Below are positions 21,041-28,913 of a stretch of DNA of 34,381 bases, one piece after another. The stretch comes from JASHUC01 sp035606175. GTDB lineage: Bacteria; Pseudomonadota; Gammaproteobacteria; Steroidobacterales; Steroidobacteraceae. Position numbers and translations under genes: made by a program. Each line of letters begins with the position of its first letter. Within the stretch, counting starts at the first letter, position 1. The notes beneath the pieces were generated by a model that was not told where the DNA came from, did no database searches, and saw only the letters and a program-made list of their open reading frames with translations. Location of the stretch: contig DATNFW010000002.1 in the NCBI GenBank assembly GCA_035606175.1, positions 1-34,381 of the forward strand, written 5' to 3'.

Positions 21041-23509
21041 TTACTTGCTCGCGCCGAAGTTGCGGGTCAACTCGAGGAACCAGGCGCGCGGCGGTGCCAC
21101 CTGCGCCTCGATCGTCGGCTCGCCGAAGGGCGTCAGATCGAAGATATTGTAGTAGTAGACCTTGTTGGTGATGTTGTTGGCACCGGCCGCAACGGTCCAC
21201 TCGCGGTTCTGGTTCGCGTACTCCAGGCGGAAGTTATGCAGCGTGTATCCGCCGGTGCACGAGCTTGCGGTCTGGCCCGAGCAGATCTGCGTTTGAATGT
21301 AGGAATCCCAGCGCGGGGTGATGGTCGCGCCATTGGGGAGGTCGAAGACATACAAGGCACTCACTGCCCCGTTGTACTTCGGCACGTACGCTGCCAAACC
21401 GCTCGGCGTCACGCCGCTGAACGGTGCGCCCTGGAAAATCGTGGTGCTCGCGTCGTAGTGCGTGTAGCCGCCGGAGGCTGTGACTAGCAAGGACTCGACC
21501 GGCCGCAGCTCCAGCTCCATCTCGACGCCGGTGATCTTGGCCGGCGCGTTGACGTACGCCGTGAGGGGCACGACCACGGGGCCGATGCAGTTACCGGCAT
21601 TGTCCTTGACACACTCCACGCCCGCCGCGGGAATGATGCGCTTTGAGTAATCGATGTAGAAGGCGGCGAGATTCAAGCGCAGCTTGTGATCGAGGAAGTC
21701 GCCCTTCTCGCCCACCTCGTACGAGGTCGCCTTCTCGCCGGAAACCGGCACGAACTGCGAGGGCTGGAACGGCCGCGGGTTGAATGCCGGCGGGCGGTAA
21801 CCCGTCGCGGCGGAGAAATACGCCATGAGGCCCGGCGTGAACTGGTAGTCGAGCCCGGCGAGCCAGTCGACGCTGGTCTGATCGCTCTCCACCGGCAGCA
21901 CTACGATCGTGTTGTCGTTGAGATCGTGCTTCTTGTCCGTCGAGTAGCGCACGCCTCCCGTGAAGTGGAATTTGTCGGTGATGTTGAACACGCCATGCAC
22001 GAAGCCGGACGCATTCTCGAAGTGGCCGGTGTCCTTGCCATTGACGAGCAAGGCATTCGGCAGGTCGCCCGTGAAGCCTGTCGGGTTCGAGTAATAGTTC
22101 GGTCCCCCGAACGCGGGCAGCGGCACCTCCTGCGCGCTGCTGGCGTTGGCATCGTAGAAGAATGCGCCCGCGGTCCAGTCGAGCCGCTTGTCGAGCAGAT
22201 CGCCGCTGAAGCGCAGCTCCGCGGTGCGGTAGGTGAAGTGCTGGATGCCGTCCGCACCTGCGAATCCGAGCGGAGAGCCGTCCTGGTCGGTGCCGAAGAG
22301 GCTGTTCCAATTGCGCCATGCCAGGATCAACTTCGTGGACAGGTGATCGGTGAGCTTCCAATCCATGGTTCCCGAGATGCCCTTCTGATTGAGGTTCTCC
22401 TGCCTCGGAATCTGCAAGCCCGTGTAGGGATCCTGGAAGGTCTCGTAGGTGATGTAGGGGTCGCTCGAGACAAAGCGGGTGTCATAGGGCACGCCGTAGC
22501 CGCCGAAATTGGGATTCGGGCGATGCGAGGGGATGCCGGTCCCGTCGAGCGTCCCGTTCACCATGAAGTTGTTCCAGGCTGCGACGGGTGGGATGAACGG
22601 GCCGATGCCCGTGATCGCATCCGCACGCGACTCGGAATCGTCGCGCTGATAGTCGACGATCATCCCGAACTCGAGCGCGTCGCTTGCCACGTAGCGCAGC
22701 GTGCCGCGCGCCCCCGTCATGGCGGTGCCGCCCAGGGTTCCGATCTGACACCCGCCATTGCGGTTGTGCGTGAGCGCCGGCAGGCTTCCGGACAGCGCCG
22801 GATACAGACAGGCGAAATCCATGTCTTTCTGATAGCCGTCATTGCGCTTGGACATGGCCGTGACGCGCATGAAGAGCTTGTCGGGAATGATGGAGAAATC
22901 GTAACCGGCCCGGATGTCGACGCGGTGCAGGTCGCCTACGCTCACCTGGACATAGCCGGAGCCATCGCCTACCGCCGGCTTGGAGATGTAGCGCACCGCG
23001 CCGCCGATCGCGCCGCGGCCGAACAGTGTGCCCTGCGGGCCGCGCAGCACCTCGACGCGCTCGAGATCCATCAAGTCGAACTGCGATCCCATCGTCGTCG
23101 GGTAGTAGACGTCATCGACGTAGATTGCGACGCCCGGCTCGAAGGCAAAGTTGAAATCGTTCTGGCCGATGCCGCGGATGAATGCCGTGACGGTATTGCC
23201 GAACGCTGCTTGCGCCTGACGGAAGCTTGCATTGGGAACGGTATACGCAATGTCCGTCGAGTTGGTGAAGCCGCGCGCTTGAATGTCCTCCGCGGTGATC
23301 GCGCTGATCGCGATCGGAGTCTGCTGCAGGTTCTCCTGCCGGGAGCGCGCCGTGACCACGACTTCCTGCAGGCCTTCCTGGTTGGTGGTCGTGCTTTGAG
23401 CGGCAGGACTCTGCGTGGCTTGATCAGTGGCCTGAGCAAAGGCGGTCGAAGCGCCCAGCGTCATAGCCAGAACTAGCGCCGGCACCCCGGCGACCAGAAG
23501 CTTCCCCAT
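21041..23509 (-). CDS. TonB-dependent outer-membrane receptor (first)
   Basis: Outer-membrane active transporter of 822 residues. Signal peptide MGKLLVAGVPALVLAMTLGA to AFAQ, a TonB box within GLQEVVVTARSRQ, a plug domain (QQTPIAISAITAEDIQARGF, AFIRGIGQNDF, EPGVAIYVDDVYY, MDLERVEVLRGPQGTLFGRG and GAIGGAVRYISKP) and a beta-barrel ending FLELTRNFGASK. The last residue is not the usual Phe. It belongs to the large receptor group common in Sphingomonadales and Steroidobacter-like gammaproteobacteria that take up many small organic compounds, not only iron complexes. Next to the aromatic genes it likely imports their substrate. The ATG at 23509 follows AGGGGGG by three bases. It is divergent from the SDR gene and resembles the second receptor at 28914-31493. 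Confidence 0.93.
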   Translation of the reverse strand: MGKLLVAGVPALVLAMTLGASTAFAQATDQATQSPAAQSTTTNQEGLQEVVVTARSRQENLQQTPIAISAITAEDIQARGFTNSTDIAYTVPNASFRQAQAAFGNTVTAFIRGIGQNDFNFAFEPGVAIYVDDVYYPTTMGSQFDLMDLERVEVLRGPQGTLFGRGAIGGAVRYISKPAVGDGSGYVQVSVGDLHRVDIRAGYDFSIIPDKLFMRVTAMSKRNDGYQKDMDFACLYPALSGSLPALTHNRNGGCQIGTLGGTAMTGARGTLRYVASDALEFGMIVDYQRDDSESRADAITGIGPFIPPVAAWNNFMVNGTLDGTGIPSHRPNPNFGGYGVPYDTRFVSSDPYITYETFQDPYTGLQIPRQENLNQKGISGTMDWKLTDHLSTKLILAWRNWNSLFGTDQDGSPLGFAGADGIQHFTYRTAELRFSGDLLDKRLDWTAGAFFYDANASSAQEVPLPAFGGPNYYSNPTGFTGDLPNALLVNGKDTGHFENASGFVHGVFNITDKFHFTGGVRYSTDKKHDLNDNTIVVLPVESDQTSVDWLAGLDYQFTPGLMAYFSAATGYRPPAFNPRPFQPSQFVPVSGEKATSYEVGEKGDFLDHKLRLNLAAFYIDYSKRIIPAAGVECVKDNAGNCIGPVVVPLTAYVNAPAKITGVEMELELRPVESLLVTASGGYTHYDASTTIFQGAPFSGVTPSGLAAYVPKYNGAVSALYVFDLPNGATITPRWDSYIQTQICSGQTASSCTGGYTLHNFRLEYANQNREWTVAAGANNITNKVYYYNIFDLTPFGEPTIEAQVAPPRAWFLELTRNFGASK

Positions 23510-23848
23510 ATACCCCCCTGCAACGAGACAAACGCGAGTGTTGTAGAAACGCAACGACAAGACCTTTTCTTATTCGGCATCCTGCCACAACCGTTGCGTA
23601 AAGTATCTATGTCTCGCACAGGCTGGCGTACTTATATCTCTCGGGCGATCCGAGCGCTGCGGGAGCGTTGCGGGATCGTCGCCGTTTGCGATCGGCGTCT
23701 TTCGCGGAAATCGCTCGCCCGCAGGTACGCGAACGTCACATCATCGAGCTGCAGAAGCCTCATTGCGAAGCCTCTGCCGCTTGCCCACGCTGGAGCGCCC
23801 GACTAGAGTCGTCGATGACGCGCTTGCGAGCGATCACGTTTTACTCTC
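23510..23848. promoter_or_regulatory. Divergent gap between TonB receptor and SDR genes (339 bp)
   Basis: No convincing gene lies here. A perfect 8-bp inverted repeat, ACGCAACG (23549-23556) and CGTTGCGT (23592-23599), spaced by 35 bp, is a candidate pair of regulator half-sites. It overlaps a weak sigma-54-like site on the minus strand (GG at 23563-23564, TTGC at 23551-23554; GG-N10-GC kept, but GGTCT in place of GGCAC) which would start transcripts near 23539, 30 nt before the receptor ATG. No clear promoter for the SDR gene was seen. Confidence 0.35.
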
Positions 23849-24607
23849 ATGGCAACAGGCGACTTTTCAGGCAAGACGGCCGTCGTGTTCGGCGCGACGG
23901 CGGGGATCGGGCGTGCGACGGCGATCGCATTCGCTGCGGCCGGGGCGCGCGTCGCGATCGCGGGTCTCGGCGCCGAGGAGGGCCGCTCGGTCGAGGCCGA
24001 GGTGCGCTCCCACACCGATGGATTTTTCCTCGAGACGAACGTGCGCGACGAGTCCGCCGTGCGCGGCGTGCTCGAGCGCGCCGCCGAGCGGTATGGGCGC
24101 ATTCACATCGCCGTGAACAATGCCGGCACCGAGGGGCGCTACGTTCCCGTGCATGAGACCACGGCGGACGACTTCGAGCGCCTGATCGGCACGAACCTGC
24201 GCGGCGTTTGGCATGGCCTGAAACACGAGATCCCGCACATGCTCGCGCACGGCGGTGGCGCCATCGTCAACACGGCCTCCTGCGCCGGCGTCACCGGCAT
24301 GGCCAATATCGCGTTGTACACGGCGAGCAAGCACGCGGTCGTCGGCCTCACGAAGGCGGCGGCGCTCGAGGTTGCGCGGGCGAAGATCCGCGTGAACGCG
24401 GTTGCACCGGGCCCCGTCGATACGGGGCTCCTGCATCGCATGGTCGGCGGTCACGTCGATCTCGCGACGATCGCAGAGGGAGTGCCGATGGGGCGCATCT
24501 CGAAGCCCGAGGAGATCGCCGCAGGCATTCTCTGGCTCTGCTCCGATGCGGCCTCTTACGTCACGGGCCATACGCTCGTGATGGACGGCGGCTTCACGGT
24601 GCCGTGA
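23849..24607 (+). CDS. Short-chain dehydrogenase/reductase
   Basis: Classical NAD(P)-dependent SDR of 252 residues. Rossmann motif GATAGIG (15-21), NNAG (90-93), catalytic Ser144 in IVNTASCAG, Tyr157 and Lys161 in YTASK, and the C-terminal SYVTGHTLVMDGGF. The class oxidises or reduces alcohols and ketones; the substrate cannot be read from sequence. It leads a rightward run with the intradiol dioxygenase, acyl-CoA ligase and glycyl-tRNA synthetase genes, so it may handle an alcohol or dihydrodiol on the way to hydroxyquinol, or a side-chain alcohol. The ATG lacks a strong ribosome site. Confidence 0.93.
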   Translation: MATGDFSGKTAVVFGATAGIGRATAIAFAAAGARVAIAGLGAEEGRSVEAEVRSHTDGFFLETNVRDESAVRGVLERAAERYGRIHIAVNNAGTEGRYVPVHETTADDFERLIGTNLRGVWHGLKHEIPHMLAHGGGAIVNTASCAGVTGMANIALYTASKHAVVGLTKAAALEVARAKIRVNAVAPGPVDTGLLHRMVGGHVDLATIAEGVPMGRISKPEEIAAGILWLCSDAASYVTGHTLVMDGGFTVP

Positions 24608-24684
24608 GCTGCGACGGTTGCTTACGCCCGAGGGACCTCGCGGGACTGCGGGCGGGCCGGATTTTTCGGTAAAAGGGGGACGCG

Positions 24685-25548
24685 ATGCCTCAGTTCGATG
24701 AGAAGACCATTACGCGGGCCGTGATCGATCGGCTCTCGGGGAGTCCCGATCCCCGCTTCAGAGAGGTGATGACCTCCCTCGTCACTCATCTGCACGATTT
24801 CATTCGCGACGTGAAGCTCACCGAGCGTGAGTGGATCGAGGCGATCCAGTTTCTGACCGACGTGGGCAAGACGTGCACGGACAAGCGGCAAGAGTTCATC
24901 CTGCTTTCCGATACGCTCGGCGTCTCGATCCTCACGATCTCGCTCAACCATCCACCCGAGCGCGGCTCCGTCGAATCGACGGTGCTCGGTCCGTACTACT
25001 GGGAGGGCGCTCCCGAGCGGCCGCTCGGCAGCAATCTCGCCGAGGGCGTCAAGGGCGATCCCACCTTCTACTCGGGCCGCGTGCTCGATGTCGAGGGACG
25101 TCCGATCGCTGGAGCCCTGCTCGACATCTGGTCGGGTGACGGCGAGGGCAACTACGACATGCAGATACCGGGTGAGACGGAGATGCGCGCGCGCGGGAAA
25201 GTTCGCGCGGACGCCGAGGGGCGTTATTTGTTCCGATCGATCCGTCCGAACTATTACCCGGTGCCGACCGACGGCCCGGTCGGGCGGATGCTGCGCGCCA
25301 TGGGCCGTCATCCTTATCGTCCCGGTCACATCCACATGATCGTCTCCGCACCGGGGTATGAGCCGGTCACCACGCACCTGTTCGTCGCCGACAGTCCGTA
25401 TCTGGACTCCGATGCCGTCTTCGGGACGAAGGATTCGCTCGTCGTGAAATTCGAGCGTTGCGCGCCGGGGCGCGCGCCGACCGGCGAGCAGATGAGCGCG
25501 CCGTACTACACCGCGCATTACGATTTCCGCCTGCGTAAGGCGGCCTGA
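24685..25548 (+). CDS. Intradiol ring-cleavage dioxygenase, hydroxyquinol 1,2-dioxygenase type
   Basis: Fe(III) dioxygenase of 287 residues that cuts an aromatic ring between two hydroxyl groups. The N-terminal helical dimerisation domain (DFIRDVKLTEREWIEAIQFL) is followed by the catalytic beta-domain. Iron ligands by alignment to catechol 1,2-dioxygenase: Tyr157 (EGNYD), Tyr191 (RPNYYPVPTDGPVG), His215 and His217 (RPGHIHM). The RPxYYPxPxDGPVG segment and ESTVLGPYY followed by SGRVLDVEGRPIAGA match hydroxyquinol dioxygenases better than catechol ones. The expected product is maleylacetate, the substrate of the maleylacetate reductase at 33851. The ATG is preceded by AGGGGGA. 77 bp after the SDR and 16 bp before the ligase gene. 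Confidence 0.9.
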   Translation: MPQFDEKTITRAVIDRLSGSPDPRFREVMTSLVTHLHDFIRDVKLTEREWIEAIQFLTDVGKTCTDKRQEFILLSDTLGVSILTISLNHPPERGSVESTVLGPYYWEGAPERPLGSNLAEGVKGDPTFYSGRVLDVEGRPIAGALLDIWSGDGEGNYDMQIPGETEMRARGKVRADAEGRYLFRSIRPNYYPVPTDGPVGRMLRAMGRHPYRPGHIHMIVSAPGYEPVTTHLFVADSPYLDSDAVFGTKDSLVVKFERCAPGRAPTGEQMSAPYYTAHYDFRLRKAA

Positions 25549-25564
25549 CGGCACCTCGAGCACC

Positions 25565-27247
25565 GTGCCCCAGGAGACTGCGCCGCTCGCGCCGGCCGCC
25601 GTGCTCGCGCGCTTCGCGCCGCACGCGGGGACGATTCCGTCGTTCCTCGCTGCGCGCGCGGCCGCGCAGCCGGACAGGCCACTGCTGCGCGTCGAGCAGC
25701 GCGAGTGGAGCTACCGCGAGCTAGAGGAAGCGAGCGAGCTTCTCGCGCAGGTGCTCGCACGGCGCGGTGTTGGCCCCGGCACGCGCCTCGCGCTCATTGC
25801 ACTCAACTCGGACCTGAGCGTCATCCTGTTCCTCGCGGCCGCGCGCCTCGGTGCGGTGTTCATTCCACTCAATCCTGCCGCGAGCCGCGCGGATCTCGAT
25901 TACCTGCTGCGCCACTCGCGTGCGAGCCTGATCGTCGCTCAGGCCGCGGAGGTGGAGCGCGTACGGGAGGTTGTCGAGCACGTCGCGAAAGGCCGCCCCG
26001 TGGTCTCACTCGATGAGTGGGGCGCGGATGCGCGCTCGGCACGCGAGATTCGCGAGCGGCTGCGCGAGCTCGCGGAGGTGCCGGGCAGTCGCGCGCTGGC
26101 GCCGCTCGAGAGCACCGCGCAGCCGGACGATGCCGTCGTCGTCATTTATACCTCGGGCACGACCGGGTTTCCCAAGGGCGTCGTGCACACGCACCGGACG
26201 TACATCCTCGCGGCCGAGGGCTTCGTGTCGCGCATGTACCTGCAGCCCGATGAGCGGCTGCTCACGGTCATGCCGTTCTTCCACATCAATGCGCTCTTCT
26301 ACTCGCTCGGCGGTGCGATCGCCTCGGGCGGCGTGCTGATCACGGTGCCGCGCTTCAGTGCCTCGCGCTTCTGGAGGCTCGCGGCCGAAAGCGGCGCCAC
26401 CGAGTTCAATTTCCTCGCCGCCGTGGGCAACATTCTCATCAATCGTCCGCGCGCGGAATTCGAACCGGCCCACCGCATCGAGAAGCTCTACGGCGGCCCG
26501 ATCAGCGAGCGCATGGCACAGGTGTTCACGGCGGAGTTCCACGTCCCGGCGCTCATCGAGGGATACGGGATGAGTGAGATACCGGGCGCCTGCTGCAATC
26601 CCTTTCTGGGGCCCCACAAGTCGGGCAGCATCGGTCTGCCCGCCGTGCATCCGCTCTATCCGGGTGCCTTCTCCGAGCTGAAGGTCGTCGATGACGAGGG
26701 TCGAGACCGGCCGACCGGGGAGATCGGCGAGCTCGTGGTACGCACGCCAATGATGTTCAAGGAATACCTCGACGATCCGGTCCAGACCGCCGCGGCCTTC
26801 CGGGACGGGTGGTTCCTCACGGGCGATCTCGTGCGCCGCGATGCGGATGGCTATTTCTATTTCATCGCGCGCAAGAAGGACATCATCCGCCGCCGCGGCG
26901 AGAACATCGCGGGCGCCGAGCTCGACCGCGTGATCGGCGAGCATCCGCGTGTGCTCGAGGCGGCCGCGGTCGGCGTCCCGTCACCTCTCGGGGAGGAGGA
27001 GATCCTCGTCGTCGTCGTGGCGAAGCCGGGCGAGTCCCTCACGCCGCTCGATGTCGTCGAGTGGTGCCGGGAGCGGCTCGCGCCCATGAAAGTGCCGAGA
27101 TTCGTGCTGCTCGCCGAATCGCTTCCGCACACACCCTCGCATCGCGTGGCAAAGCACATCCTGAAATCGGACCGCACTCTTGCCGCGCGAGCGTTCGATG
27201 TCGAGCGGCCGGGCGGCGCCGAGCGATCGGCCGACGCCGAGAGGTAG
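25565..27247 (+). CDS. AMP-forming acyl-CoA ligase (CaiC-like)
   Basis: A 560-residue ligase of the ANL superfamily that activates a carboxylic acid as the acyl-AMP and then the CoA thioester. Motifs: P-loop VVVIYTSGTTGFPKGVVHTH (about 190-210), the A5 motif EGYGMSEIPGACCNP, GWFLTGDLVRRDADGYFYF and the hinge KKDIIRRRGENIAGAE. The C-terminal lysine region reads SHRVAKHIL, like crotonobetaine/carnitine-CoA ligase relatives. The start is GTG at 25565 with 16 bp after the dioxygenase stop. The acid substrate is unknown: an aromatic acid before ring hydroxylation, a side-chain acid, or an end product such as 3-oxoadipate are possible. The last 25 residues are Arg/Ala-rich. Its TAG overlaps GTG of a possible start of the glycyl-tRNA synthetase gene. 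Confidence 0.92.
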   Translation: MPQETAPLAPAAVLARFAPHAGTIPSFLAARAAAQPDRPLLRVEQREWSYRELEEASELLAQVLARRGVGPGTRLALIALNSDLSVILFLAAARLGAVFIPLNPAASRADLDYLLRHSRASLIVAQAAEVERVREVVEHVAKGRPVVSLDEWGADARSAREIRERLRELAEVPGSRALAPLESTAQPDDAVVVIYTSGTTGFPKGVVHTHRTYILAAEGFVSRMYLQPDERLLTVMPFFHINALFYSLGGAIASGGVLITVPRFSASRFWRLAAESGATEFNFLAAVGNILINRPRAEFEPAHRIEKLYGGPISERMAQVFTAEFHVPALIEGYGMSEIPGACCNPFLGPHKSGSIGLPAVHPLYPGAFSELKVVDDEGRDRPTGEIGELVVRTPMMFKEYLDDPVQTAAAFRDGWFLTGDLVRRDADGYFYFIARKKDIIRRRGENIAGAELDRVIGEHPRVLEAAAVGVPSPLGEEEILVVVVAKPGESLTPLDVVEWCRERLAPMKVPRFVLLAESLPHTPSHRVAKHILKSDRTLAARAFDVERPGGAERSADAER

Positions 27248-27252
27248 TGCGC

Positions 27253-28830
27253 GTGCCTCAGAAATCCATGGACAAGATCATGGCGCTCGCCAAGCGCCGC
27301 GGATTCATCTATCCAGCATCCGAGCTCTACGGCGGCATCAGCGGCTTCTGGGATTACGGTCCGCTCGGGGCGCAGCTCAAGAAGAACTTGCGCGATGCGT
27401 GGTGGGAAGACGTCGTGCTCGACCCTTGCGGCGGCCGGCCGGGGCCGAACGGGGAGCCGGTCCGCATCGTGCCGCTCGACACGAGCATCATCCAGCATCC
27501 GCGGGTGTGGGAAGCGAGCGGTCACATCGCCGGCTTCTCGGACCCGATGGTCGACTGCCGCGAGACCAAGCAGCGCTATCGCTTCGATCATCTCATGGTC
27601 TACGTGCCCGCGATCGAGCCGCAGCAGCGGCCGTCGTCCGAGGCGCCGCGCGCTGCGGTGCTGTTCGCTTTCATGCCCGACTCGCCGAGCGAGGCGAAGC
27701 AGCGCAAGAAGGCCGAGAAGGCGTTCGGTGAGCCGCGCATCGTGCCGCTCTCCTCGATTCCTCGTCCGTGGGACCGTGTGCTCGCGCCCGAGGCCGCGAA
27801 GCCCGGCACTCTCACCGAGCCGCGCGCCTTCAATCTCATGTTCCGCACGTATGTCGGCGCAACGGCGACCGAGGACGATGTCGCGTATCTGCGGCCCGAG
27901 ACCGCGCAAGGGATCTTCGTGCAGTTCAAGAACGTCGTGGACACGACACGGGTGAAAGTGCCCTTCGGTATCGCCCAGGTCGGCAAGGCATTCCGCAACG
28001 AGGTGACGCCGCGCAACTTCACCTTCCGCAGCCGCGAGTTCGAGCAGATGGAGATCGAGTTCTTCTGCCATGCGAGCGAGGCGCACGCGTGGTATGCCTT
28101 CTGGCGCGAGGAACGCATGCGCTGGTGGCGCAGCCTGGGACTTGCCGGCGAGAGCCTGCAAATGCGCGAGCACGAGCGCGACGAGCTCGCGCACTACGCC
28201 CGTGAAGGGGCGGGCACGAGCGATGTGGAGTATCGCTTCCCGTTCACCGCGCCCGGTTTCGGTGAGCTCGAGGGCATCTCGCACCGATCGAATTTCGATC
28301 TCACGCAGCACCAGCAGCACGCGCGCTCCTCACTCGAGTACTTCGATGCCGAGCGCGGCGAGTTGCTGCCGAACGGATCGCATAAAGGGGAGAAGTACCT
28401 TCCCCAGGTCATCGAGCCCTCGGCGGGGCTCGACCGCGGCGTGCTCGCCCTGCTGTGCGAGGCGTATACGGAGGACTCGGAGCGTGCGAGCCCGGAGCTG
28501 CTGCTCCTCTCGCGCCGTCTGGCACCGATCAAGGCGGCCGTTTTCCCGCTCGTCAACAAGGAAGGCATGCCTGAGGTGAGCGAGCGGCTGCACGCGGCGC
28601 TCAAGCACCGCTTCGCGCGGCTCGGGCTGATCGAGCACGACGTGAGGCAGTCGATCGGTAAGCGCTACGCGCGGATGGACGAGGCAGGCTGCCCGTTCTG
28701 CTTCACGATCGACGGGCAAACCCTTCAGGATCAGACGGTGACGGTGCGCGATCGGGACACGGCGCAACAGGAGCGCATTGCGATCGATCGCGCGGTGGAG
28801 TACCTGGGAGAGCGCCTCGCGGCCGTCTGA
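27253..28830 (+). CDS. glyS: Glycyl-tRNA synthetase, single-chain (alpha2) type
   Basis: Class II aminoacyl-tRNA synthetase that charges tRNA-Gly, 525 residues. After MDKIMALAKRRGFIYPASEL come YGGISGFWDYGPLGAQLK, FSDPMVDCRETKQRYRFDH, YLRPETAQGIFVQFKNV, motif 2 (FRNEVTPRNFTFRSREFEQ, about 247-265) and motif 3 (VIEPSAGLDRGVLALL, about 386-401), then an anticodon-binding domain with PFCFTIDGQT and VTVRDRDTAQQERI. The Cys pairs of zinc-binding relatives are absent, as in the Thermus enzyme. Starts: GTG 27253, GTG 27247 or ATG 27268, which cannot be told apart. Most gammaproteobacteria use the unrelated alpha2-beta2 GlyQ/GlyS enzyme, so this type, placed last in a catabolic run, is unusual; it is either the only glycyl-tRNA synthetase of this lineage or an acquired spare copy. 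Confidence 0.95.
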   Translation: MPQKSMDKIMALAKRRGFIYPASELYGGISGFWDYGPLGAQLKKNLRDAWWEDVVLDPCGGRPGPNGEPVRIVPLDTSIIQHPRVWEASGHIAGFSDPMVDCRETKQRYRFDHLMVYVPAIEPQQRPSSEAPRAAVLFAFMPDSPSEAKQRKKAEKAFGEPRIVPLSSIPRPWDRVLAPEAAKPGTLTEPRAFNLMFRTYVGATATEDDVAYLRPETAQGIFVQFKNVVDTTRVKVPFGIAQVGKAFRNEVTPRNFTFRSREFEQMEIEFFCHASEAHAWYAFWREERMRWWRSLGLAGESLQMREHERDELAHYAREGAGTSDVEYRFPFTAPGFGELEGISHRSNFDLTQHQQHARSSLEYFDAERGELLPNGSHKGEKYLPQVIEPSAGLDRGVLALLCEAYTEDSERASPELLLLSRRLAPIKAAVFPLVNKEGMPEVSERLHAALKHRFARLGLIEHDVRQSIGKRYARMDEAGCPFCFTIDGQTLQDQTVTVRDRDTAQQERIAIDRAVEYLGERLAAV

Positions 28831-28874
28831 TTGCCGTGCACTCGGCTCGGCTCGATAGCCGGCCAGCACCGCGG

Positions 28875-28904
28875 GCCTCGAGGAGCCGGGCAGCTCCTCG
28901 AGGC
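28875..28904. terminator. Bidirectional terminator between glyS and the second receptor
   Basis: GCCTCGAGGAGC (28875-28886) and GCTCCTCGAGGC (28893-28904) form a perfect 12-bp stem with a 6-nt loop in the 83-bp gap between convergent genes. No T-tract on either side, but the stem is the strongest in the window. Confidence 0.65.
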
Positions 28905-28913
28905 GCGTCACGC

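Noticed and set aside
21686..23476. 596-codon plus-strand open frame opposite the first TonB receptor, and similar frames opposite the second receptor, fhs and the ligase.
   Set aside because: No recognisable domain; mirror frames of well-supported genes.
23594..23806. 70-codon plus-strand frame in the receptor/SDR gap.
   Set aside because: Arg/Ser-rich, no ribosome site, no recognisable features.
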